From Acidobacteriota bacterium (lineage in GTDB: Bacteria > Acidobacteriota > Thermoanaerobaculia > Multivoradales > JBCCEF01): a stretch of DNA of 64,000 nucleotides. Made by a program: the position numbers and the translations under genes. The notes beneath the pieces are model-generated. The model was not told the DNA's origin and ran no database searches. It saw only the letters and a list, made by a program, of their open reading frames with translations. Below are positions 26,879 to 35,371 of the stretch, in pieces; the stretch's first letter is position 1, and each line of letters starts with the position of its first letter. The stretch spans positions 104,125 through 168,124 of the forward strand of contig JBCCHV010000003.1 in NCBI GenBank assembly GCA_039028635.1, given 5' to 3'.

Positions 26879-27468
26879 GGCAAAACTCCGATCTTCTCGG
26901 CACAGCGCCGTGCCGCCCGATCGACGGCCTGCTTCAGCTTGTAGGTCTGCTTTCTCGACCAGCCGGTCACGCGGGCGATCTCTTCCGGCGAGAGACCTTC
27001 CGAGTAGCGCAACTTGAAGTAGAGGTAGAGACGATCTCCGGTCGCTCGCAAGCAGGCATCGAGCTTGCGGAGCTGCTCGCGAGCCACGACGGCGGCTTCG
27101 CCACTGGCGGCCGAGTCCTCCATCTCGACCTCGAGCAGAGGGCGCGAGTTACGAAAGCTCGCGGATCGCCGATGGTTGCTCACCAAGCCACACACCAGGC
27201 CCCACAGATAGCGCTCGAGAGCGGCCCGAGTCTGAGCCGCCGGTGCGACTCGCCGGCCGAACTCCCTCAGCACCCTGCAGTCATCGCGGAAGAACTGCAC
27301 GAAAGCATCGTGCAGAACATCCTCCGGATCGACGTAGGAGTATCGGCGCTGTAGGCGAGATCGAAAGACCGGCGCAAAGGTGTCGTAGAGCCATGCGGTA
27401 GCCCCGCTTTCGCCGACCACCAGGGCCTCGAGACGGGCCGCCACGCTCCGGTCGGCCGGTTCGGTCAA
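26875..27468 (-). CDS. ECF-like RNA polymerase sigma factor
   Basis: 197-residue sigma-70-family protein. Region 2 is seen in SYVDPEDVLHDAFVQFFRDD (about 44-63), and region 4 as a helix-turn-helix in EGLSPEEIARVTGWSRKQTY followed by KLKQAVDRAARRC. It should direct RNA polymerase to a small regulon, probably including its own operon. The gene starts at TTG 27468, with a G-rich stretch about 8 nt upstream, and overlaps the CHAT protease gene (ATGA). The downstream membrane anti-sigma-like protein is the obvious candidate regulator. Confidence 0.85.
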   Translation of the reverse strand: MTEPADRSVAARLEALVVGESGATAWLYDTFAPVFRSRLQRRYSYVDPEDVLHDAFVQFFRDDCRVLREFGRRVAPAAQTRAALERYLWGLVCGLVSNHRRSASFRNSRPLLEVEMEDSAASGEAAVVAREQLRKLDACLRATGDRLYLYFKLRYSEGLSPEEIARVTGWSRKQTYKLKQAVDRAARRCAEKIGVLP

Positions 27469-27620
27469 GAGCTAGCCCCCGACCCAACGCGCAGGAGGCC
27501 TCTCCCTCACCCGCGACACAACTCTTCGGACTGTCGAAGCATCTCAGGGTCCAAGAAGCTATCAAAACTCCGGCAACGCTCGGGGCGGAGAATTCACCGG
27601 TCGCCTGCTACCATCCCGGC

Positions 27621-27866
27621 GTGAAGATCAGAGTTCTAGGATTCGCCAGCGCCGGGGAGGCCCTCGGTGCGCCCGAGGTCGAGCTCGAGGTGCCTGCAGA
27701 TTCCTCCCTCGGCGACCTCGAAGGCCCGCTGCTCGCCGCCTACCCGAGCCTCGCGAAGATCTTCCCGCGCCTCGCCCTCGCCGTCGATGGCGAGCTCGCC
27801 GCCGCCGACCGACCGCTCCGGCCGGGCTGCGAAGTCGCCCTTCTTCCGCCGGTTTCCGGTGGATGA
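27621..27866 (+). CDS. moaD: molybdopterin synthase sulfur-carrier subunit MoaD
   Basis: 81-residue ubiquitin-fold protein of the MoaD/ThiS type starting at GTG 27621. The C-terminus is the required Gly-Gly (EVALLPPVSGG), where sulfur is carried as thiocarboxylate. It works with MoaE to convert precursor Z (cPMP) to molybdopterin. It is followed directly by moaE. The YdeP-type molybdopterin enzyme at 41.5 kb is a possible end user. Confidence 0.9.
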   Translation: MKIRVLGFASAGEALGAPEVELEVPADSSLGDLEGPLLAAYPSLAKIFPRLALAVDGELAAADRPLRPGCEVALLPPVSGG

Positions 27867-27900
27867 ACGCCGCCCTCGCCGCTCGGCCCTCGACCAAAGC

Positions 27901-28329
27901 ATGACCGGGTTGACGGATCAGGCGATCGACCTCGCCGCGGTGCAACGAGCGGTGCTCGATCGCGGCCGCGGCGCGGTGCTGCTGTTTCTCGGAACGGTTC
28001 GAGACCATCACCGCGGCCGTCCGGTGACCGGCCTCACCTACACCGCCTACCGGCCGATGGCGGAGCGCGCTCTGGCACGCATCGTCGACGACCTCGAAGG
28101 AACACACGAAGAGCTCGGGGCCAGCATCGTCCATCGCCTCGGCGAGGTCGCCGCCGGCGAGGCGAGCGTGATCATCGCGGTCGCCTCACCGCACCGCGCC
28201 GCCGCCTACGAAGCCAGCCGAACCGCCCTCGAGCGCCTCAAAGCCGAAGTGCCGATCTGGAAACGCGAGCACTATCGCGACGGCCCGTCGATCTGGCGCG
28301 AAGAAGAGTCGCTGGTCGGACCTTCATAA
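27901..28329 (+). CDS. moaE: molybdopterin synthase catalytic subunit MoaE
   Basis: 142-residue large subunit of molybdopterin synthase. Family features: GAVLLFLGTVRDHHRGRPV near residue 23-42, LTYTAYRPMAERALARIVDD, SVIIAVASPHRAAAYEASR and the catalytic Lys region EVPIWKREHYRDG. ATG 27901 gives the normal MoaE N-terminus (MTGLTDQAIDLAAV); a GTG at 27862, overlapping the end of moaD, would add 13 residues and is the alternative. Its last 58 nt overlap the convergent metallopeptidase gene. Confidence 0.9.
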   Translation: MTGLTDQAIDLAAVQRAVLDRGRGAVLLFLGTVRDHHRGRPVTGLTYTAYRPMAERALARIVDDLEGTHEELGASIVHRLGEVAAGEASVIIAVASPHRAAAYEASRTALERLKAEVPIWKREHYRDGPSIWREEESLVGPS

Positions 28330-29717
28330 CCGGCCTCGGCTCGCGCTAGCTCCGTCAGCCAAGTACTGAACTCTGCTTCGAGACGGGACCAGTCGATCCC
28401 CAAGGAGCCCGTCAGCGCGCCTCCCCCGACCGCACCGCCGCCGGCCACCTGGCGCAGGAAGGTCCGGAACCCGGGGCCGTGCCGTCCCTCCAGCAGATAG
28501 CGCACGAAGAAGCCACTGTGGGAGTAGTAAAGCTCCCGATAGTCGGACCGCACAAAGTCCTCCCAATCGAGACCGACCAGCTCCGCGAGCGGCAACAGCT
28601 CGCCCCGGTCGCGAAACTGGGTGAGCAAGCGCAACGCCGCCGGCGGACCGAAGTAGCGCACCATGGAGCCTTCCCGCACCGTGCTGCCGCCGAGGGTCGA
28701 GGGATCGAGCTTACCGCTGGCGTCGATGCGACAGGCGCCGAAATCATCGGCCAGACCCTCGTCGAGCCAGGGCGGCAAGGCCGGGCCCAAAGCGCGCCGA
28801 TTGAGCAGGTGACCGACTTCGTGGGCGAGCGTCGACAGCAGCTCGTCGCGCCGCCGATCACCACGATAGAAGGCCACCAAGCCGTAGCCGGCGTGTCCGC
28901 CCGCCGGCAGGTCGACCAGCGAGCGCTCGCGATTTTGGAATCGCCGGTAGGAGCGCTCGGACTCGAAAAACACCACCGCTTCGGCGGCTGAGCCGCGCGG
29001 AGTCAAGCCATAGCGCTGCCGGTAGGCACCGTCGAGACCTTCGGCGAGGCGATCGAAGGTGGTCACCAGGCCGGCATCGGCGACATCCGTGAACAGACCA
29101 TAGGGTCCGACCTCTCCGGCCGGTCCGCCGACGCCGAGCAGCGCCATGGCGGCTTCGAGGCGCTCCGGATCAGGGGTCTGGCCGGGCAACGGCCGCGGCG
29201 GCTCGGTGGCATTGCCCAACGGCGGCTCGCCGGCGGCAGCCCGCTGCACCGGCCGCACCCAGCCCTCGCCACGGCGGTCGGTTCGTACCCGTAGCCACTC
29301 GCCCCGGCGCTCGAGCACGGTCACCTGCTGAAAGGCATCGATCTTCTCGACCAAGGCCGCGCCCTGCCGCCGCTGCTCCAGGAGTTGGTCGCCGGGGCCG
29401 AGCCAGGCCATGGCTCCGGCCCGGCGGCTCGAGGTTCGGTTGGCTTGCGCCCGCTGCATCGCCGTCAGGTCGAGGGGTCGATCGACGGTGGGCTCCGGTG
29501 CCGGCGCTTCCGAAAGGTCGTCGTCGGCAACGGCTTCGGCAGGCTGATTCGGAGGCAAGTAGAGGCTGCGAACCTTGCCCACCAAGGGCCCCACCACCGG
29601 CCAGCCCTCGGCCCGCGCCGCCGCAGGACTGTCGGGATTGCGGGTCAACCAGGCGAAGGCGCCGAACCCGAGCAGGAGGGAGATCAGCAGCAGGTAAGTC
29701 GACAGGGTGCGCCACAT
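28272..29717 (-). CDS. membrane-anchored metallopeptidase (HExxH gluzincin type) with SH3-like domain
   Basis: 481 residues. An N-terminal TM anchor or signal (TYLLLISLLLGFGAFAWL), a variable linker, an SH3b-like segment (KIDAFQQVTVLERRGEWLRV to about 170), then a peptidase domain with the zinc motif STLAHEVGHLLNRRAL near residue 290-305 and the downstream WLDEGLADDFG Glu, as in peptidase MA-like families. The catalytic part faces outside the cytoplasm. The final approximately 19 codons overlap the end of moaE on the opposite strand. Substrate unknown. Confidence 0.82.
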   Translation of the reverse strand: MWRTLSTYLLLISLLLGFGAFAWLTRNPDSPAAARAEGWPVVGPLVGKVRSLYLPPNQPAEAVADDDLSEAPAPEPTVDRPLDLTAMQRAQANRTSSRRAGAMAWLGPGDQLLEQRRQGAALVEKIDAFQQVTVLERRGEWLRVRTDRRGEGWVRPVQRAAAGEPPLGNATEPPRPLPGQTPDPERLEAAMALLGVGGPAGEVGPYGLFTDVADAGLVTTFDRLAEGLDGAYRQRYGLTPRGSAAEAVVFFESERSYRRFQNRERSLVDLPAGGHAGYGLVAFYRGDRRRDELLSTLAHEVGHLLNRRALGPALPPWLDEGLADDFGACRIDASGKLDPSTLGGSTVREGSMVRYFGPPAALRLLTQFRDRGELLPLAELVGLDWEDFVRSDYRELYYSHSGFFVRYLLEGRHGPGFRTFLRQVAGGGAVGGGALTGSLGIDWSRLEAEFSTWLTELARAEAGYEGPTSDSSSRQIDGPSR

Positions 29718-29779
29718 GAGGCCATTCTACGGCGGCCGCTGACAGCGCCGTAGCCCAGCACTTCAGAGAGGCAGGTAAC

Positions 29780-31930
29780 TCAGAGGTAACCGAGGGCACG
29801 CAGCGCCGCGGCCTCTTCCTCCGGGAGCTCACCCGGATCCACCACCAGCGGCGCCGCCGAGAGCTTTTCCAGCACCCGCCGGCGCAAGACCTCGGAACCC
29901 TGCGGGCAGGGCTCCGGCCGCCAAGCCGTGCCGCTCCGCCGCCGACACTCTTCGCCGTCCTCCCAGAACACCTGGCGCTGTTGCGACCGCTGCAGCCCGA
30001 AGAGCTGCGCCGCGATCACCCGCGGTGCCGGCGGCAACGGGTGCACCAAGCTGCGATGTTCCTCGAACAAGACCAGCGGATGCGTCTGATCACGGCCGAG
30101 GACGCGGCCGTCCGACGGCGGAATCTCGAGACCGGCGGCGGCCAACAGGGATGGGAAGAGGTCGACGCCGGAAACCAGCCCATCGCGTCGGCGCCGGTGC
30201 CGCTGCCGCGGCTCCTTGATCAGCAGGGGAACTTCCACCAATTCGGGGTCGAGGCGCGCCCCGTGGGAGAAGAATCCGCCTTCACCGAGGAGCTCGCCAT
30301 GATCGGCGGTGACGACCACCCAAGCGTCATCGAACAGTCCCTTGGATTCGAGCAGCGCAAAGAGCTCGCCGACCTGCTGATCGGTGAAGGCCACTTCGGC
30401 ACGGTAGGCCGCCTCGAGCCAAGCCAGCTCCCGCTCGCCGGCTGGCGCCTGGTTGTCGCGAATCCGACGCCAAGCCCGCTGGTCACCATTCGCGAGCTGT
30501 CCCCAGAGGGTGGCGATCGGAACCTGCTGGCGCTTAGCCGGCACCTGCCAGTCGGAAGCGAAAGGCTCCGGCGGCTCGTAGGGGGCGTGGGCATCGAACA
30601 GATTGACGAACAGGAAGAGCGGCCCGCCGAGGGGCTCCTCGAGGGCCCTGCGCACGGCTCGCACCAGGACATCCCCGGTGTCCTGGTAGCGCTCCGGGTC
30701 GCGGAAGTAGTCGAACCCCTGGGCGACCCCGAAACGGGAAGACGAAAGGGAGCCGCCGGCGAATCCGAGGGTGGTGTAGCCGGCATCCCGGAGCCGCTCG
30801 GCGAGGGTCCGGCGAGCGGGATTGAGGGCCGACTCCTGGACCCCCGCCCGATGTCGCGACGGGTACAGACCGGTGAAGATCGAAGCGTGGCTCGGCAGGG
30901 TCCACGGAGAGGTCGAGTGGGCGCGATCCCATACCGTCGCACGACGCGCGAAGCGCGCCAGGTGGGGTGTGGCCTGACGCGGAGCGCCATAGGGGGTCAG
31001 GGCATCGCGACGAGTGGTGTCGAGGGTGACCAGAACCACCGGCGGAAGGCGCCCCGGTGCAGAGGTCTCGAGACGTGGCTGCGACCATAGAAAGAGTCCG
31101 TGTTCCACGCCGTCGACGGAGAGCTCCCAATGGCTCTCGCCGGCCGGCAGCTCGAGCTCGAGGGAGGTGGCGAAGCCCGCCGGCACTTCGGTCTCGACCA
31201 CCTCGGCGCCACGCCGCCGAGCCCGAAATCTCCCCGGGCGGGAGGACAGATTTTCCGGCCGCAAGTGCAGCCTGCCGGGTCCCTCGAGAATCAGCGAGCG
31301 CGAGCTCGGACCGACGAACATCCATCCGCCACGCTTCACCGGTCCCCGCCCCACCACTCCGAAGCGCAGGAAATCCGAAAGCAGCCGAACCGATGGATGG
31401 GTGCGCGGTGGCAGGCCGGTCAGCGACTCCGGGTTGGCTCCGGAGCGAATGCGGCGGAAGCGGTTGTCGAGCCAGTTGGCGCCGTACTGTTGATCGCGAT
31501 ATTCGCGCTGGCGGCGGATCTCGAGCTGATGCTCGCCGGGCGACAGACGCGCCGCGGGGATCACAAACTTCCAAGGTCCAGCCTCGGGCGCGAGCTCGGC
31601 GATCACCTCGCCATCCCACAGCATCGAGTAACGGTAGGTCGCCGTTGGCCCCATCGGCTCGAGCTCGAACCACCAGCCATCCTGCGGCGTTTCCCGCACC
31701 GCGCAGGGAATCGTCGCCGTGCCGAGGAACAGCCAGGCATCGTCGGCCCGCCATTCTCTGCCCGGCAGACAGAGCACCGGGGGCCCCTCGAAGACGACAC
31801 CGCGGGGCAGCCGCGCTCGCGGAGCCGAATCGGATTCGGCTGGGGGTCGGCCGCAGCCCAGGATCAGATAGCCCGCCACGGCGAGAGCGCCCGCTCTCGC
31901 GAACCACCACCGCGGACCTTTCCTCGTCAC
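29780..31930 (-). CDS. sulfatase/alkaline-phosphatase-superfamily lipoprotein
   Basis: 716 residues. The start GTG 31930 gives a lipoprotein signal ending LAVAGYLILGCGRPP. A beta-rich N-domain (about 30-280) precedes the sulfatase fold: metal-binding Asp in PVVLVTLDTTRRDALTPYGA, then TSPWTLPSHASIFTGLYPSR. At the place of the C/S-x-P-x-R formylglycine motif it has T-L-P-S-H, so an ordinary sulfatase mechanism is doubtful; a Thr-nucleophile phosphatase or transferase activity is possible. VVTADHGELLGEGGFFSHGA supplies the second metal site. It is exported and anchored to a membrane. The true start could also be an upstream TTG or GTG. Confidence 0.8.
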   Translation of the reverse strand: MTRKGPRWWFARAGALAVAGYLILGCGRPPAESDSAPRARLPRGVVFEGPPVLCLPGREWRADDAWLFLGTATIPCAVRETPQDGWWFELEPMGPTATYRYSMLWDGEVIAELAPEAGPWKFVIPAARLSPGEHQLEIRRQREYRDQQYGANWLDNRFRRIRSGANPESLTGLPPRTHPSVRLLSDFLRFGVVGRGPVKRGGWMFVGPSSRSLILEGPGRLHLRPENLSSRPGRFRARRRGAEVVETEVPAGFATSLELELPAGESHWELSVDGVEHGLFLWSQPRLETSAPGRLPPVVLVTLDTTRRDALTPYGAPRQATPHLARFARRATVWDRAHSTSPWTLPSHASIFTGLYPSRHRAGVQESALNPARRTLAERLRDAGYTTLGFAGGSLSSSRFGVAQGFDYFRDPERYQDTGDVLVRAVRRALEEPLGGPLFLFVNLFDAHAPYEPPEPFASDWQVPAKRQQVPIATLWGQLANGDQRAWRRIRDNQAPAGERELAWLEAAYRAEVAFTDQQVGELFALLESKGLFDDAWVVVTADHGELLGEGGFFSHGARLDPELVEVPLLIKEPRQRHRRRRDGLVSGVDLFPSLLAAAGLEIPPSDGRVLGRDQTHPLVLFEEHRSLVHPLPPAPRVIAAQLFGLQRSQQRQVFWEDGEECRRRSGTAWRPEPCPQGSEVLRRRVLEKLSAAPLVVDPGELPEEEAAALRALGYL

Positions 31931-32124
31931 CAACTCACGCCTCCTCCGTTCCACTACTCCCCCCACGAACGGACGGATCGCAGCCTATCGTGTCGCGCGA
32001 GGGCGAGGAGCCCGGAGAACGCCAGCAGCTCCGCCGCTGGAGCGTCGAGACTGTGCACAGAAGGTGACCGATCGCCAGCCGAGGACCGGCCGCATTCGCT
32101 TCCGGCCGGCGGCCGCGGGAGCTC

Positions 32125-33072
32125 CTAGAGCTTGAGCTTGGCCATCAGGCGAGTGACCGCCACGGCATCGAGCATGACGTAGAAATGCACCGAGGGAACG
32201 CCCTTGTCGACCAGCTCCTGGGCCTGGGCCAGGGCCCACTCGACACCGATCTCGGCGACGTTGCCGGGATCGGCCGCCACCTCGTCGGCCAGCGCCGGCG
32301 GAATGTCGACGTGGAAGGTGCGCGGAATGCTCGACAGGTGGCGGGTGGAGGTGATCACCTTGAGCCCTGGAATGATCGGGACGTCGACACCTTCCGCTCG
32401 GCAGGCCGCGACGAACTCGAAGTAGCGCTGGTTGTCGAAGAACATCTGAGTGACGATGTACTCGGCGCCGGCCTCGACCTTCTCGCGAGCGAAGCGGATG
32501 TCGCTCGCCAGGTTCGGGGCTTCGAAGTGCTTCTCCGGATAGCCACCGATGCCGATGCAGAAGCTCGATGGCTCAGCATCGAGCAACGAGTCTTCGAGGT
32601 ACTGGCCCCGGTTCATGGCCGAGATCTGACGCACCAGATCGACGGCGTAGTTGTTGGCGCTGCGGCCATTGCGCAGGGGCTTGCGGTAGCCGCTGTCGTC
32701 CCCGCGTACTGCCAGCACATTGTCGATCCCGAGGTACTTGAGCTCGATGAGGAAGTCTTCGGTCTCTTCTCGGGTGAAGCCCTGGCACAGGATGTGGGGC
32801 ACGGCATCGATGTTGTACTTGTTCTGAATCAGGGCACAGACCCCGAGCGTTCCAGGTCGCTTACGCTTGATCCGCTTGCGAATCTCCTGCGGTGTCTCCT
32901 CGTAGATCACCTCCGCCGGATGGCTGGTGATGTCGACAAAGGGAGGGTTGTGGGGCACCAGCTGCTCGATCACCTCGAGCAGGGCGCGCACGTTACCGCC
33001 GCGCAGCGGTGGGATGATCTCGAAGCTGATCAGCGGCCCTTGGGCCTTGGTGAGATGCTCGGTAACCTTCAC
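32125..33072 (-). CDS. metF: methylenetetrahydrofolate reductase
   Basis: 315-residue FAD enzyme that reduces 5,10-methylene- to 5-methyl-tetrahydrofolate for methionine synthesis. The N-terminal SFEIIPPLRGGNVRALLEVI carries the catalytic Glu; VDITSHPAEV, NVLAVRGDD, CIGIGGYPEKHFEAPNLASD and EYIVTQMFFDNQRYFEFVAA match the family. The start is GTG 33072, with GGGGAA 8 nt upstream; the open frame extends further but the extra part is not MetF-like. No neighbouring methionine genes are visible. Confidence 0.95.
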   Translation of the reverse strand: MKVTEHLTKAQGPLISFEIIPPLRGGNVRALLEVIEQLVPHNPPFVDITSHPAEVIYEETPQEIRKRIKRKRPGTLGVCALIQNKYNIDAVPHILCQGFTREETEDFLIELKYLGIDNVLAVRGDDSGYRKPLRNGRSANNYAVDLVRQISAMNRGQYLEDSLLDAEPSSFCIGIGGYPEKHFEAPNLASDIRFAREKVEAGAEYIVTQMFFDNQRYFEFVAACRAEGVDVPIIPGLKVITSTRHLSSIPRTFHVDIPPALADEVAADPGNVAEIGVEWALAQAQELVDKGVPSVHFYVMLDAVAVTRLMAKLKL

Positions 33073-33230
33073 GGTTCTAGTTCCCCGGCCATGGCTTGCT
33101 CGTCCCTCGACGCTACCCGCGGACAACCTGCGCCCGATCAGGGCGCCAGTATAGCGACATCGCTGCGGTTCGATAGAGTCGGCGCTCCGAGACTGCGTCT
33201 CGATCTGGCGGGGCCACCCATCGTGAAGCC

Positions 33231-34634
33231 ATGAACACGCTGACACCGCGCGGAAAGATTCTGTCGTCGCTCCGAATGGTCGGCGACCTGGTGATCGCTG
33301 CCGGCACCTTCTACGGTGCTTTTTGGGCACGCATCAACGTCCCGCTGCCATTCACCGCCCAGCTTCTCCCGGAAGACCGCCTGCGGCTGGCATCGGCCGA
33401 GTGGGGAGGGGTCGCCCTGGCCGTCGTCACCCAGATCTTCCTGCTCTACTTCTTCGGCTTCTACGATCCGCCGGAGCCCCGGCCACGGCTCGACCTGCTG
33501 CGCCGCCTGAGCGCCGCCGTCGGGCTGCAGGGGTTGCTACTCGCCGGCTTCTACTTCCTCGCCGAGATCCAGTTTCCGCGCTCGGTGTTGCTGCTCTTCG
33601 TCTTCGCCAATCTGCTCTTTCTGCTGCTCTGGCGGCTGCTTTTGGAGCGCTGGCACAGCCCCGGCCGACGGCGCGTCGTGCTGGTGGGCTGCGGTCCGGC
33701 GGCGATCGAGGTGGCGGAGAAGATCGGCACCCATCACTGGCATGGCCTCGACATCGTCGGTCACGTCATTCCACCGGACGAAGAGGCGGGAGAGGATTCT
33801 CCGGCCCTCGGACCATGCCTGGGAACCGTCGACGACCTTCCGAGTCAGCTCGGGTCCCTCGACATCGATCACCTGATCCTCGCCGGCAGCACCCCGAGCT
33901 GGCGCACCCACTTCCTCGACCGCCTCACCGGCAGCCGCGCCAACCGCTCGAGCGTGCTGCTGCTGCCGGGCCCCTACGAGAGCATGATCGGCCGCATGCG
34001 CTATCGCTGGGTCCACGACCTGCCATTGATCGAAGTGGTGCGCGAAAGCGAGTGGCAGATCAACCACCCCCTCAAGCGCGGCCTCGATCTGGTCGGCGCC
34101 CTCCTACTCCTCTTCCTCGCCCTGCCGGTGTTGGCGGTCTGCATCCCACTGATCCGCCTGACCTCCAAAGGACCGGCCTTCTACCGCCAGCGGCGCGTCG
34201 GTCGAGGTCTCGAGGAGTTCACCCTCTGGAAGCTGCGCACCATGGCCCTCGACGCCGAGGCCGAAACCGGCGAGGTTCTGGCGCAGCCGGACGACCCGCG
34301 CCTGACCCCCATCGGCGGCTGGCTGCGGGCCCTGCGCATCGACGAAGTGCCCCAGCTGATCAATGTTCTGGGCGGCTCCATGAGCCTGGTCGGACCGCGC
34401 CCGGAGCGCCCCGGCTTCGTGCGCCGCTACCTCGACGAGATTCCCGGTTACGCCGAGCGCTTCACCGTCGTCCCGGGCCTCACCGGCCTCGCCCAGGTCA
34501 ACGGCGAGTACCTCTCCAGCCCGCAAAACAAACTGCGCTACGACCTCGCCTACATCGCCAACTGGAGCCCACTTCTCGATCTCTCGGTGCTCTTCCGCAC
34601 CGTCAAGATCGTGCTGACCTCGAGCGGGACCTAG
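33231..34634 (+). CDS. polyprenyl glycosylphosphotransferase (exopolysaccharide initiating sugar transferase)
   Basis: 467-residue membrane enzyme of the WbaP/EpsE type that transfers a sugar-1-phosphate from a UDP-sugar to undecaprenyl phosphate. Four TM helices in the first approximately 140 residues, a cytoplasmic Rossmann-like CoA-binding domain (VVLVGCGPAAIEVAEKIG), a fifth helix (GALLLLFLALPVLAVCIPLI) and the catalytic sugar-transferase domain with FYRQRRVGRG, LWKLRTM, LRIDEVPQLINVLGG and SLVGPRPERPGF. It stands alone; no other polysaccharide genes are adjacent. The foldback element at 34640 begins 6 bp after the stop. Confidence 0.93.
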   Translation: MNTLTPRGKILSSLRMVGDLVIAAGTFYGAFWARINVPLPFTAQLLPEDRLRLASAEWGGVALAVVTQIFLLYFFGFYDPPEPRPRLDLLRRLSAAVGLQGLLLAGFYFLAEIQFPRSVLLLFVFANLLFLLLWRLLLERWHSPGRRRVVLVGCGPAAIEVAEKIGTHHWHGLDIVGHVIPPDEEAGEDSPALGPCLGTVDDLPSQLGSLDIDHLILAGSTPSWRTHFLDRLTGSRANRSSVLLLPGPYESMIGRMRYRWVHDLPLIEVVRESEWQINHPLKRGLDLVGALLLLFLALPVLAVCIPLIRLTSKGPAFYRQRRVGRGLEEFTLWKLRTMALDAEAETGEVLAQPDDPRLTPIGGWLRALRIDEVPQLINVLGGSMSLVGPRPERPGFVRRYLDEIPGYAERFTVVPGLTGLAQVNGEYLSSPQNKLRYDLAYIANWSPLLDLSVLFRTVKIVLTSSGT

Positions 34635-34639
34635 CCCGA

Positions 34640-34805
34640 CCTTCTCACCAGCTCTCCGCGACAAGGCCGTAGGTCACAGAATCTGCTGCGTTATCGGCCG
34701 GCTGCACTCCTCGCAGTACGTCCAGTACGGTGTCGTCGCGGCACCGGCCGATGCCTTGCATTTTCCGCAACCTTCGACCTTTCGCCAAGAGATCTGGTGA
34801 GAAGG
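34640..34805. repeat. 166-bp foldback element with 17-bp terminal inverted repeats
   Basis: Left end CCTTCTCACCAGCTCTC (34640-34656); the right end at 34789-34805 is its reverse complement with one mismatch. A nested inverted pair, ATCGGCCGG near 34694-34702 and CCGGCCGAT at 34744-34752, lies inside. No convincing protein. Non-autonomous MITE-like structure placed right behind the glycosyltransferase stop. No second copy was seen in the window, so mobility is unproven. Confidence 0.6.
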
Positions 34806-34905
34806 GAGGGCTCGCGATCGGGGGTGACCGCCCGGACCGGGACCGGCGGACAGCCGCGTCACACCGACAAGCTAGAAACCGGCCGGCGTCTCCCCGAGTC
34901 GGCGA

Positions 34906-35349
34906 CTAAGGCACTTCGCCGAACACGGCGATTTCTTCGACGTACGCCGCATCGAACCCCAGCACCTCGACCAGCTGCGCCAGCTTGATCGCATAGGCGG
35001 GATTTGCCCCGGCGAGGCCCAACTCGGGCGGCAGGTTGTAGCAGGAGGCCGCGACGACTTCGTTGGTCTCCAGCAGCTCGACCTGCACGCGAACTGGAAC
35101 GTACTCGCGAACGCTCGGCTCCGAGTAGAGATCGTCCGCCTCTTGCCCGGTGAGGGTCATGACGACGCCGAAGGCGCGACGACCAGGAGATTGCAGCAAG
35201 GTCGCACGCTCGCCGATGTGGATGCGGTATTCCGGAAGAACGGCAGGACCGACAACCTCCGGGCGAAGCCCCTGCCCCGCGAGAAGAGTCCGGTCCATGA
35301 AGAGACCGTAGAAGAAAATCCTGTTCATGGGCTTGGATTCGGCGGTCAT
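34906..35349 (-). CDS. gamma-glutamylcyclotransferase-like (AIG2/GGCT fold) protein
   Basis: 147-residue small cytosolic protein. The GGCT-fold start is seen as NRIFFYGLFMDRTLLAGQGL, with a substrate-pocket Glu candidate in DDLYSEPSVREYVPV. Such proteins cleave gamma-glutamyl amines or glutathione, but many members have no assigned activity. ATG 35349 is chosen; an internal ATG seven codons later is possible. It lies 22 bp after the GNAT gene in the same direction, so the pair is probably one transcript. Confidence 0.7.
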   Translation of the reverse strand: MTAESKPMNRIFFYGLFMDRTLLAGQGLRPEVVGPAVLPEYRIHIGERATLLQSPGRRAFGVVMTLTGQEADDLYSEPSVREYVPVRVQVELLETNEVVAASCYNLPPELGLAGANPAYAIKLAQLVEVLGFDAAYVEEIAVFGEVP

Positions 35350-35371
35350 CGTTTCACTCTTTCGCGTCGTT

